A DNA stretch of 64,000 nt from Lepidurus packardi (Eukaryota; Arthropoda; Branchiopoda; Notostraca; Triopsidae), in assembly GCA_023053545.1 (NCBI GenBank), contig JAKZAN010000007.1:1-64000 (forward strand). Reading direction: 5' to 3'. The stretch's first letter is position 1. Every line of letters begins with the position of its first letter. Under the pieces are notes generated by a model, which was not told where the DNA came from, did not search any database, and worked only from the letters and a program-made list of their open reading frames with translations. Shown here piece by piece: positions 13,829 through 24,200 of this stretch. Position numbers and translations under genes: made by a program.

Positions 13829-14791
13829 ATGGAAGAATTACGGCCACAACTGACATTATTTGACCCCTATACGGACGAACGAACAGCCAGCCAAAGATGG
13901 GAGAGATGGTTAAGAGGTTTCAACACGGCCGTGGCAGCGTTTGATATCCAGAGCGACAAGCGGAAGAAGAACATGCTGTTGCACTACGCAGGAGAGGATG
14001 TTCAAGACATAGTGGAGACCCTGGATATAACACCATTACCGAAGACATCGTCTACGGCGACGGATGGAGCATCAACGAAAGCTGAGAAGGAAACGGTTTA
14101 TGAGGCACTGTGCCGAGCTCTCAATAATTACTTTAATCCTAGGAAGAAGACGGCGTACCAGATCTACATGTTTCGTCAAGAGAGACAGAAACCGGATGAG
14201 TCTATGGACGCATTTCAGACAAGGATAAGGAGAATGGCGAAGCATTGTCAGTTTGCTGATGTGGAAACAGAAATCAAGATGCAGATAATCCAAAACTCCG
14301 CGTCGGATAAGTTCCGCGAGCGACTCTTAGAAAAGCCCGACATCCCGCTCAGTAAAATTTTAGACAAAGCAAGAGCGATGGAAAGTGCCGCCCAACAGGC
14401 CCAGCAGATGTCAGCACCCAAGGCAGAACAGGTCAACCGTCTCATGCCCCTGCCAGCCGATGCCAACAAACAATGCAAGTTCTGTGGCAAACGTTATCAC
14501 GACAAATTGGAGAATTGTCCAGCACGAGGGAAGAAATGTAACGGCTGCGGAAAACTGAACCATTACCAAAAATGTTGTCTTTCCAAGCAAGGGCCGAAGC
14601 CAGCAAAACAAGAACACCAGAAAAAGCGGCAAGATCAGATCCGAGTTGTAGACGAAGATCCAGCAGTTTCTAGTGAAGACGACGAGTATGTATGGATCAT
14701 ACGCGATCCTGATGAGGCCGTCGCTGAAAGTAGATCTGTTGGTAAACGGGAAAGAAGTCAAGGTGATAGTGGACACCGGGTCGACGGTTAA
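13829..14791 (+). CDS. gag: Gag polyprotein (capsid-nucleocapsid) of gypsy element
   Basis: A 320-residue structural protein of the retrotransposon that should form cytoplasmic virus-like particles and package element RNA. The ATG at 13829 has A at -3 and G at +4 and is the first ATG of the open frame after the primer-binding site. Residues about 1-190 are a retrotransposon capsid-like region, with a conserved patch LLHYAGEDVQDIVETLD near residue 50. Two zinc knuckles follow, around residues 216-250: CX2CX4HX5C starting CKFC, then CX2CX4HX4C starting CNGC. A lysine-rich, then acidic tail follows. The end of the frame (from 14652) overlaps pol, which is read one nucleotide later (+1), so pol is probably made by frameshifting. 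The gag of the second element shares the knuckles and the HYAGE patch, so both belong to one clade. No disabling lesion is visible. Confidence 0.95.
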   Translation: MEELRPQLTLFDPYTDERTASQRWERWLRGFNTAVAAFDIQSDKRKKNMLLHYAGEDVQDIVETLDITPLPKTSSTATDGASTKAEKETVYEALCRALNNYFNPRKKTAYQIYMFRQERQKPDESMDAFQTRIRRMAKHCQFADVETEIKMQIIQNSASDKFRERLLEKPDIPLSKILDKARAMESAAQQAQQMSAPKAEQVNRLMPLPADANKQCKFCGKRYHDKLENCPARGKKCNGCGKLNHYQKCCLSKQGPKPAKQEHQKKRQDQIRVVDEDPAVSSEDDEYVWIIRDPDEAVAESRSVGKRERSQGDSGHRVDG

Positions 14792-17700
14792 CGTCATCGA
14801 CAAGACAACGTACGAAGCAGTGGGATGCCCAGTTCTGGAACAGCCAGCCAAACGGGTATACTCATTTGATGGTACCAAACCAATGAAGATTCGTGGAAGC
14901 TTTCCGGCAATCATACAACATAAAGACAATCGAACAAGCACCACAGTCCTAGTTTACGATGACGCAAAGGAGAACCTTCTGTCCTTTCAAACGTCCAAAG
15001 AACTGAAGCTCATCGAAATATCCGACAGCATAACGGAAGATGATGGCCTAAGCGATGTTCAACTAAGGAAGAAGTACCCCAAGCTGTTTGACGATGTGGG
15101 AAAGCTGGTTGGAAAACAAGTAAAGCTACACGTAGATGAAGCAGTACCGCCGAAAGCGCAGCCTCACAGAAGAATCCCGTTTCATCAAAGAAGAAAAGTA
15201 GAAGAGGAACTGCTAAAGATGGAGAGACAAGGGATAATAGAGAAAGTGCACGGACCGACTCCCTGGGTTTCACCCATAGTCGTGGTTCCTAAACCCAAAT
15301 CACCGGGGCAAGTACGCATCTGCGTAGATATGCGCGAAGCCAATAAAGCGATTGCGCGAGAACGCCACATCACGCCTACTCTCGACGAGATTCTGGCCGA
15401 GTTGAATGGTGCCGCACTATTCTCAGTAATAGACTTAAAACACGGTTACCATCAGCTCGAATTGGAAGAAGAGAGCAGAAGCATAACAACATTTGCAACG
15501 CACTGCGGTTTACGTCGATACAAACGGCTATCCTTCGGGATCAATGCAGCAGCAGAGATATTCCAGGAAGCCATTCGACAAACACTAATTGGCCTGATTG
15601 GTCAACTGAACATAAGTGATGACATCATCATATTTGGACGCAACGAACGCGAGCATAACGAGAGACTTCATGCGGTCTTGAAACGCCTCCATGAACACGG
15701 TTTAGCTGTGAATTGGGAAAAAACCAAGATAAAACGCCGGGAGGTCTCGTTTTTTGGATTTACTTTCAGCCAACAAGGCATGAGGCCTGATCCAAGGAAA
15801 GTTGAATCCCTCCTGCACGCATCGAATCCATCGAACGAAGGAGAATTACGAAGTTTTTTGGGTTTAACCAACTATCTTTCGCGGTTTATCAACGGATATT
15901 CGACAATTACAGCGCCCTTACGCAGACTGCTAAAAAAAGAAGTGGCGTACATCTGGTCAGAAGAATGTGACCGAGCGGTAGCAGCCCTCAAAGAAGCACT
16001 CACCAGAGAAAACAGCTTAACATTTTTCGACCCCAACGCCCCAACAATCATTGTAACGGACGCCAGTCCAGTAGGCATAGCAGCTATCCTAATTCAGACA
16101 GTTAAAGGAGTTGAACGGGTGATAGCCTATGCTAGTCGTTCTTTGTCAGAGACCGAGAAACGGTATTCTCAACTAGAGCGAGAGGGGCTAGCGGTAGTAT
16201 GGGGTTGCGAGTACTATCACTTATACGTGTTTGGAAAGCCAGTAACTATACGTACCGATCACAAGCCGTTGGTAGGGCTGTTCCGAAAACGCGTCGCCAA
16301 CGTCAACGTTCGTATAGAAAGGTGGTTAATCAGACTCCTCCCATACGATGCCACCGTTGAACACATACCGGGCGCAACCAACCCCGCGGACTACATGTCC
16401 CGACAGCCCTCACCTGCGTCAAGAAGCACCATTGCTGCGGAGAGTGCTGAAACTGTTGTCCGAATGGTAAGTCACCAGGCAACACCGTCAGCACTCAGCG
16501 TAACAGCCATAGCTGAAGCAACGAACAGCGATGTGATCCTTCGACTGGTTAAGCAAGCTGTAAAGACAGGCAATTGGAGTAACGTCCACAAGAAGAGCAA
16601 GGTCTATTTCCAGTGCCGAACAGAGATTGCCCTTAACTTGGAAGAAGGTGTACTGCTGAAAGGAAACAAGATTTGCGTACCAGACTCGCTTCAACTCCGT
16701 GTCACACAAATCGCTCACGAAGGACACCTAGGAGCAACCAAAACGAAACAGCGGCTCAGAGCGAATGTATGGTTCCCTGGGCTAGACAGTAAGGTCGAGG
16801 AAGTTGTGAGCAGATGCTCAGAATGCCAGCTGCACACCGTGGAGCAGGGCAAGGAACCCGTTATTCCAACAGCTATGCCTGAACAACCTTGGAGCGAGTT
16901 AAGCATGGATTTCTTTGGATTATCGAATGGAGAGAAAGCCTTGGTGCTTGTGGACAAGCACTCGAGGTTCCCAGAGGTCGCGGTACTGAAGAGCACCAGT
17001 GCGTCAGCCGTAATAATAACACTCGAAAACATTTTTGCTCGTTTTGGAATTCCCCAATCTGTGGCAAGTGACAACGGTCCCCCATTTCAAAGCGAAGAGA
17101 TGTCCGCATACTTTCAGAAGCAGGGCATAAAGCATCGCCGCATCACACCATATTGGCCTGCAGCCAATGGGGATGCAGAAAGATTCATGCGAAATCTCAA
17201 CAAATTAGTGCGAACGTCTGTAGCGGCCAGAGTAGATTGGAAGACAAGACTCCCGTCATTTTTACTGGCCTATCGGTCAACTCCTCACGCATCGACAGGT
17301 GTCAGCCCGGCCCAGCTGATGTTCGGAAGGAATATTAGCACCAAGCTGCCGCAAGTGAAGATCAGCGACAACACCAGTCGCAAGACAGAAGAGGCACTGC
17401 AGAACGATCGACGAGCAAAAGAAAAAATGAAGCTGTACGCCGACCGTGCCAACAAAGCCAAACCGAAGAACCTGGAGGTTGGAGAAATGGTTTTGTTGCG
17501 AGACAAAGAGCCTCTGCGCAATAAGATGAAACCTGAGTACGAAAGCAACCCGTACCGCGTCACAGCGGTGAAAGGGACGATGGTCACAGCAAAGAAAGAA
17601 GACAAAGTAATCACGAGAAACGCTAGTAGCTTCAAGAGGTTCCTTACACCGATAGGAACTCTCCAGCCTTCCACTGAAGCAGTGTCTGATGAGCAGCCTG

Positions 17701-17894
17701 ATCAACAATGGCAAAAGCAGCAGACACCCATCCAGCAAGAGAGGAGGCAAAACGCGGAAGCTCGTGAAGAAATCGAACATGAAGAACAAGAAGTTCGCGA
17801 AGAAGGGGAGAAGCCGCCGGATAAGAGGAGGCCACGCCCACAACGCACAAGAGCCGTCCCAAGTCGATTGAAAGACTATGTGCTCTCGAAGTGA
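14652..17894 (+). CDS. pol: Pol polyprotein: protease, reverse transcriptase, RNase H, integrase
   Basis: One uninterrupted frame, +1 relative to gag and opening after a TAG at 14649-14651. It has no good ATG before the protease, so it is probably expressed as a Gag-Pol fusion by frameshifting within 14652-14791. Domains in order: aspartic protease with VDTGS (about 14769-14783); reverse transcriptase with VRICVDMREANKAI, FSVIDLKHGYHQ and the catalytic box ISDD (Asp codons 15618-15623); RNase H with VTDAS (16056-16070) and RTDHKP; integrase with an HHCC zinc site beginning HEGH near 16716, and a DDE triad at Asp 16908, Asp 17070 and Glu 17178, the last two 35 residues apart. A C-terminal region with LEVGEMVLLRDKEPLR resembles the GPY/F module, followed by a charged tail. 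The reading frame and catalytic residues are complete. ISDD in place of YVDD is a known variation in this clade. Confidence 0.95.
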   Translation, partial: TKIQQFLVKTTSMYGSYAILMRPSLKVDLLVNGKEVKVIVDTGSTVNVIDKTTYEAVGCPVLEQPAKRVYSFDGTKPMKIRGSFPAIIQHKDNRTSTTVLVYDDAKENLLSFQTSKELKLIEISDSITEDDGLSDVQLRKKYPKLFDDVGKLVGKQVKLHVDEAVPPKAQPHRRIPFHQRRKVEEELLKMERQGIIEKVHGPTPWVSPIVVVPKPKSPGQVRICVDMREANKAIARERHITPTLDEILAELNGAALFSVIDLKHGYHQLELEEESRSITTFATHCGLRRYKRLSFGINAAAEIFQEAIRQTLIGLIGQLNISDDIIIFGRNEREHNERLHAVLKRLHEHGLAVNWEKTKIKRREVSFFGFTFSQQGMRPDPRKVESLLHASNPSNEGELRSFLGLTNYLSRFINGYSTITAPLRRLLKKEVAYIWSEECDRAVAALKEALTRENSLTFFDPNAPTIIVTDASPVGIAAILIQTVKGVERVIAYASRSLSETEKRYSQLEREGLAVVWGCEYYHLYVFGKPVTIRTDHKPLVGLFRKRVANVNVRIERWLIRLLPYDATVEHIPGATNPADYMSRQPSPASRSTIAAESAETVVRMVSHQATPSALSVTAIAEATNSDVILRLVKQAVKTGNWSNVHKKSKVYFQCRTEIALNLEEGVLLKGNKICVPDSLQLRVTQIAHEGHLGATKTKQRLRANVWFPGLDSKVEEVVSRCSECQLHTVEQGKEPVIPTAMPEQPWSELSMDFFGLSNGEKALVLVDKHSRFPEVAVLKSTSASAVIITLENIFARFGIPQSVASDNGPPFQSEEMSAYFQKQGIKHRRITPYWPAANGDAERFMRNLNKLVRTSVAARVDWKTRLPSFLLAYRSTPHASTGVSPAQLMFGRNISTKLPQVKISDNTSRKTEEALQNDRRAKEKMKLYADRANKAKPKNLEVGEMVLLRDKEPLRNKMKPEYESNPYRVTAVKGTMVTAKKEDKVITRNASSFKRFLTPIGTLQPSTEAVSDEQPDQQWQKQQTPIQQERRQNAEAREEIEHEEQEVREEGEKPPDKRRPRPQRTRAVPSRLKDYVLSK

Positions 17895-17994
17895 TCAATG
17901 CATGTCAGTGCAAAGAAAACAATTTGGTTTAATGTGTTTCGTTAACTATTCAATTTTCCCAAAAGAACAAATGTAATTTTCTTTCTAACTAAAC
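17895..17994 (+). other. 3' untranslated region of gypsy element
   Basis: AT-rich stretch between the pol stop and the polypurine tract. It has no open frame and no envelope gene. Confidence 0.7.
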
Positions 17995-18004
17995 AAGGGA
18001 GGGA
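17995..18004 (+). other. Polypurine tract
   Basis: AAGGGAGGGA, directly adjoining the TG of the 3' LTR. This is the expected site for plus-strand DNA priming. Confidence 0.9.
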
Positions 18005-18228
18005 TGTAATGACTTGTGTTTCAGTATTTAATATGACCCTTGTACCTGAGTGATACCAACATTGCCAATCGCGGTACCTGACCTTGGAGCAGGATTGCGA
18101 ATAAAAGATAACAAGTAGAGAGAGCTAAGGAGAAAGGAGGTCCAACATAGCGTGTGAATTAACCTGAGCATTATCCATAATACAAGCATCCATCGGCAAT
18201 CAAAACCTGTGTAGTTAGCTCCATCACA
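18005..18228 (+). repeat. 3' LTR of the gypsy element (224 bp)
   Basis: Same length as the 5' LTR, with one substitution (A at 18161 against T at 13662). AATAAA is at 18100-18105. It is followed at once by the target duplication GAAATC and then satellite. Confidence 0.95.
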
Positions 18229-21200
18229 GAAATCTTATTGAAATTACACTGAAATTTCATTGAAATTTTGTTGAAATATGCTTGTAATTTTACCTGAAAT
18301 TTTAATGAAATTTGCTTGTAATTTTACCTGAAATTTCCTCGAAATCTTATTGAAATTACACTGAAATTTCATTGAAATTTCATTGAAATTTGCTTGTAAT
18401 TTTACCTGAAATTTCCTCGAAATCTTACTGAAATTACACTGAAATTTCATTGAAATTTCGTTGAAATATGCTTGTAATTTTACCTGAAATTTCCTTCAAA
18501 TTTGCTTGTAATTTTACCTGAAATTTCCTCGAAATCTTATTGAAATTACACTGAAATTTCATTGAAATTTCGTTGAAATATGCTTGTAATTTTACCTGAA
18601 ATTTCAATGAAATTTCCTTGAAATTTGCTTGTAATTTTACCTAAAATTTCCTCGAAATCTTATTGAAATTACACTGAAATTTCATTGAAATTTCGTTGAA
18701 ATATGCTTGTGATTTTACCTGAAATTTCAATGAAATTTCCTTCAAATTTGCTTGTAATTTTACCTGAAATTTCCTCGAAATCTTATTGAAATTACACTGA
18801 AATTTCATTGAAATTTCGTTGAAATATGCTTGTAATTTTACCTGAAATTTCAATGAAATTTCCTTGAAATTTGCTTGTAATTTTACCTAAAATTTCCTCG
18901 AAATCTTATTGAAATTACACTGAAATTTCCTTGAAATTTTGTTGAAATATGCTTGTGATTTTACCTGAAATTTCAATGAAATTTCCTTGAAATTTGCTTG
19001 TAATTTTACCTGAAATTTCCTCGAAATCTTATTGAAATTAAACTGAAATTTTATTGAAATTTCGTTGAAATATGCTTGTAATTTTTCCTGAAATTTCAAT
19101 GAAATTTCGTTGAAATATGCTTTTAATTTTACCTGAAATTTCAATGAAATTTCCTTGAAATTTTCTTGTAATTTTACCTGAAATTTCCTCAAAATATTAT
19201 TGAAATTACACTGAAATTTCATTGAAATTTCGTTGAAATATGCTTGTAATTTTACCTGAAATTTCAATGAAATTACCTTGAAATTTGCTTGTAATTTTAC
19301 CTGAAATTTCAATGAAATTTCGTTGAAATATGCTTGTAATTTTACCTGAAATTTCAATGAAATTTCCTTGAAATTTGCTGGTAATTTTACCTGAAATTTC
19401 CTCGAAATCTTATTGAAATTACACTGAAATTTCATTGAAATTTCTTTGAAATATGCTTGTAATTCTACCTGAAATTCCAATGAAATTTCCTTGAAATTTG
19501 CTTGTAATTTTACCTGAAATTTCCTCGAAATCTTATTGAAATTACACTGAAATTTCATTGAAATTTCGTTGAAATATGCTTGTAATTTTACCTGAAAATT
19601 CAATGAAAAGTCATTGAAATTTGCTTGTAATTTTACCTGAAATTTCCTCGAAATCTTATTGAAATTACACTGAAATTTCATAGAAATTTAGTTGACATAT
19701 GCTTGTAATTTTACCTGAAATTTCAATGAAATTTCCTTGAAGTTTGCTTGTAATTTTACCTGAATTTTCCTCGAAATCTTATTGAAACTACACTGAAATT
19801 TCATTGAAATTTCGTTGAAATATGCTTGTTATTTTTCCTGAAATTCCAATGAAAAGTCATTGAAATTTGCTTGAAATTTTACCTGAAATTTCCTCGAAAT
19901 CTTATTGAAATTACACTGAAATTTCATTGAAATTTCGTTGAAATATGCTTGTAATTTTACCTGAAAATTCAATGAAAAGTCATTGAAATTTGCTTGTAAT
20001 TTTACCTGAAATTTACTCGAAATCTTATTGAAATTACACTGAAATTTCATAGAAATTTAGTTGACATATGCTTGTAATTTTACCTGAAATTTCAATGAAA
20101 TTTCCTTGAAGTTTGCTTGTAATTTTACCTGAATTTTCCTCGAAATCTTATTGAAACTACACTGAAATTTCATTGAAATTTCGTTGAAATATGCTTGTTA
20201 TTTTTCCTGAAATTCCAATGAAAAGTCATTGAAATTTGCTTGAAATTTTACCTGAAATTTCCTCGAAATCTTATTGAAATTACACTGAAATTTCATTGAA
20301 ATTTCGTTGAAATATGCTTGTAATTTTACCTGAAATTTCAATGAAATTTCCTTGAAATTTGCTTGTAATTTTACCTAAAATTTCCTCGAAATCTTATTGA
20401 AATTACACTGAAATTTCATTGAAATTTCGTTGAAATATGCTTGTGATTTTACCTGAAATTTCAATGAAATTTCATTGAAATTTGCTTGTAATTTTACCTG
20501 AAATTTCCTCGAAATCTTATTGAAATTACACTGAAATTTCATTGAAATTTCGTTGAAATATGCTTGTGATTTTACCTGAAATTTCAATGAAATTTCCTTG
20601 AAATTTGCTTGTAATTTTACCTGAAATTTCCTCGAAATATTATTGAGATTACACTGAAATTTCATTGAAATTTCGTTGAAATATGCTTGTAATTTTGCCT
20701 GAAATTTCAATGAAATTTCGTTGAAATATGCTTTTAATTTTACCTGAAATTTCAATGAAATTTCCTGGAAATTTTCTTGTAATTTTACCTGAAATTTCCT
20801 CAAAATATTATTGAAATTACACTGAAATTTCATTGAAATTTCGTTGAAATATGCTTGTTATTTTTCCTGAAATTTCAATGAAATTACCTTGAAATTTGCT
20901 TGTAATTTTACCTGAAATTTCAATGAAATTTCCTTGAAATTTGCTTGTAATTTTACCTGAAATTTCCTCGAAATCTTATTGAAATTACACTGAAATTTCA
21001 TTGAAATTTCGTTGAAACATGCTTGTAATTTTACCTGAAATTTCAATGAAATTTCCTCGAAATCTTATTGAAATTACACTGAAATTTCATTGAAATTTTG
21101 TTGAAATATGCTTGTAATTTTACCTGAAATTTTAATGAAATTTGCTTGTAATTTTACCTGAAATTTCCTCGAAATCTTATTGAAATTACACTGAAATTTC

Positions 21201-24200
21201 ATTGAAATTTCCTTGAAATTTGCTTGTAATTTTACCTGAAATTTCCTCGAAATCTTACTGAAATTACACTGAAATTTCATTGAAATTTCGTTGAAATATG
21301 CTTGTAATTTTACCTGAAATTTCCTTCAAATTTGCTTGTAATTTTACCTGAAATTTCCTCGAAATCTTATTGAAATTACACTGAAATTTCATTGAAATTT
21401 CGTTGAAATATGCTTGTAATTTTACCTGAAATTTCAATGAAATTTCCTTGAAATTTGCTTGTAATTTTACCTAAAATTTCCTCGAAATCTTATTGAAATT
21501 ACACTGAAATTTCATTGAAATTTCGTTGAAATATGATTGTGATTTTACCTGAAATTTCAATGAAATTTCCTTGAAATTTGCTTGTAATTTTACCTGAAAT
21601 TTCCTCGAAATCTTATTGAAATTACACTGAAATTTCATTGAAATTTCGTTGAAATATGCTTATAATTTTGCCTGAAATTTCAATGAAATTTCGTTGAAAT
21701 ATGCTTTTAATTTTACCTGAAATTTCAATGAAATTTCCTTGAAATTTTCTTGTAATTTTACCTGAAATTTCCTCAAAATATTATTGAAATTACACTGAAA
21801 TTTCATTGAAATTTCGTTGAAATATGCTTGTAATTTTACCTGAAATTTCAATGAAATTACCTTGAAATTTGCTTGTAATTTTACCTGAAATTTCAATGAA
21901 ATTTCCTTGAAATTTGCTTGTAATTTTACCTGAAATTTCAATGAAATTTCCTTGAAATTTGCTGGTAATTTTACCTGAAATTTCCTCGAAATCTTATTGA
22001 AATTACACTGAAATTTCATTGAAATTTCGTTGAAACATGCTTGTAATTTTACCTGAAATTTCAATGAAATTTCCTCGAAATCTTATTGAAATTACACTGA
22101 AATTTCATTGAAATTTCGTTGAAATATGCTTGTAATTTTACCTGAAACTTCAATGAAATTTCCTTGAAATTTGCTGGTAATTTTACCTGAAATTTCCTCG
22201 AAATCTTATTGAAATTACACTGAAATTTCATTGAAATTTCTTTGAAATATGCTTGTAATTCAACCTGAAATTCCAATGAAATTTCCTTGAAATTTGCTTG
22301 TAATTTTACCTGAAATTTCCTCGAAATCTTATTGAAATTACACTGAAATTTCATTGAAATTTCGTTGAAATATGCTTGTAATTTTACCTGAAAATTCAAT
22401 GAAAAGTCATTGAAATTTGCTTGTAATTTTACCTGAAATTTCCTCGAAATCTTATTGAAATTACACTGAAATTTCAATGAAATTTCGTTGAAATATGCTT
22501 TTAATTTTACCTGAAATTTCAATGAAATTTCCTGGAAATTTTCTTGTAATTTTACCTGAAATTTAATCAAAATATTATTGAAATTACACTGAAATTTCAT
22601 TGAAATTTCGTTGAAATATGCTTGTTATTTTTCCTGAAATTTCAATGAAATTACCTTGAAATTTGCTTGTAATTTTACCTGAAATTTCAATGAAATTTCC
22701 TTGAAATTTGCTTGTAATTTTACCTGAAATTTCCTCGAAATCTTATTGAAATTACACTGAAATTTCATTGAAATTTCGTTGAAACATGCTTGTAATTTTA
22801 CCTGAAATTTCAATGAAATTTCCTCGAAATCTTATTGAAATTACACTGAAATTTCATTGAAATTTTGTTGAATATGCTTGTAATTTTACCTGAAATTTTA
22901 ATGAAATTTGCTTGTAATTTTACCTGAAATTTCCTCGAAATCTTATTGAAATTACACTGAAATTTCATTGAAATTTCCTTGAAATTTGCTTGTAATTTTA
23001 CCTGAAATTTCCTCGAAATCTTACTGAAATTACACTGAAATTTCATTGAAATTTCGTTGAAATATGCTTGTAATTTTACCTGAAATTTCCTTCAAATTTG
23101 CTTGTAATTTTACCTGAAATTTCCTCGAAATCTTATTGAAATTACACTGAAATTTCATTGAAATTTCGTTGAAATATGCTTGTAATTTTACCTGAAATTT
23201 CAATGAAATTTCCTTGAAATTTGCTTGTAATTTTACCTAAAATTTCCTCGAAATCTTATTGAAATTACACTGAAATTTCATTGAAATTTCGTTGAAATAT
23301 GATTGTGATTTTACCTGAAATTTCAATGAAATTTCCTTGAAATTTGCTTGTAATTTTACCTGAAATTTCCTCGAAATCTTATTGAAATTACACTGAAATT
23401 TCATTGAAATTTCGTTGAAATATGCTTGTAATTTTACCTGAAATTTCAATGAAATTACCTTGAAATTTGCTTGTAATTTTACCTGAAATTTCAATGAAAT
23501 TTCCTTGAAATTTGCTTGTAATTTTACCTGAAATTTCAATGAAATTTCCTTGAAATTTGCTGGTAATTTTACCTGAAATTTCCTCGAAATCTTATTGAAA
23601 TTACACTGAAATTTCATTGAAATTTCGTTGAAACATGCTTGTAATTTTACCTGAAATTTCAATGAAATTTCCTCGAAATCTTATTGAAATTACACTGAAA
23701 TTTCATTGAAATTTCGTTGAAATATGCTTGTAATTTTACCTGAAACTTCAATGAAATTTCCTTGAAATTTGCTGGTAATTTTACCTGAAATTTCCTCGAA
23801 ATCTTATTGAAATTACACTGAAATTTCATTGAAATTTCTTTGAAATATGCTTGTAATTCAACCTGAAATTCCAATGAAATTTCCTTGAAATTTGCTTGTA
23901 ATTTTACCTGAAATTTCCTCGAAATCTTATTGAAATTACACTGAAATTTCATTGAAATTTCGTTGAAATATGCTTGTAATTTTACCTGAAAATTCAATGA
24001 AAAGTCATTGAAATTTGCTTGTAATTTTACCTGAAATTTCCTCGAAATCTTATTGAAATTACACTGAAATTTCATTGAAATTTCGTTGAAATATGCTTGT
24101 AATTTTACCTGAAATTTCAATGAAATTTCCTTGAAATTTGCTTGTAATTTTACCTGAAATTTCCTCGAAATCTTATTGAAATTACACTGAAATTTCATTG

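Larger units (their letters stand above)
13506..18228 (+). mobile_element. Ty3/gypsy (Mag-like) LTR retrotransposon, apparently intact
   Basis: A 4723-bp element with all landmarks: 224-bp LTRs beginning TG and ending CA, a primer-binding site, gag, an overlapping pol in the +1 frame, a polypurine tract and a 6-bp target duplication GAAATC (13500-13505 and 18229-18234). Merging the flanks restores the satellite phase CCTCGAAATCTTATTG, so it jumped into an existing array. The two LTRs differ at one base that I could find (T at 13662, A at 18161), which points to a recent insertion. Domain order protease-RT-RNase H-integrase places it in Ty3/gypsy. The two CCHC knuckles and the style of the RT box (ISDD) resemble Mag/K02A2.6-type elements. 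There is no envelope gene. Confidence 0.96.

Noticed and set aside
14411..17898. Several antisense open frames of 80-190 residues across the intact gypsy element
   Set aside because: They lie opposite well-supported Gag and Pol domains and show no recognisable motif.
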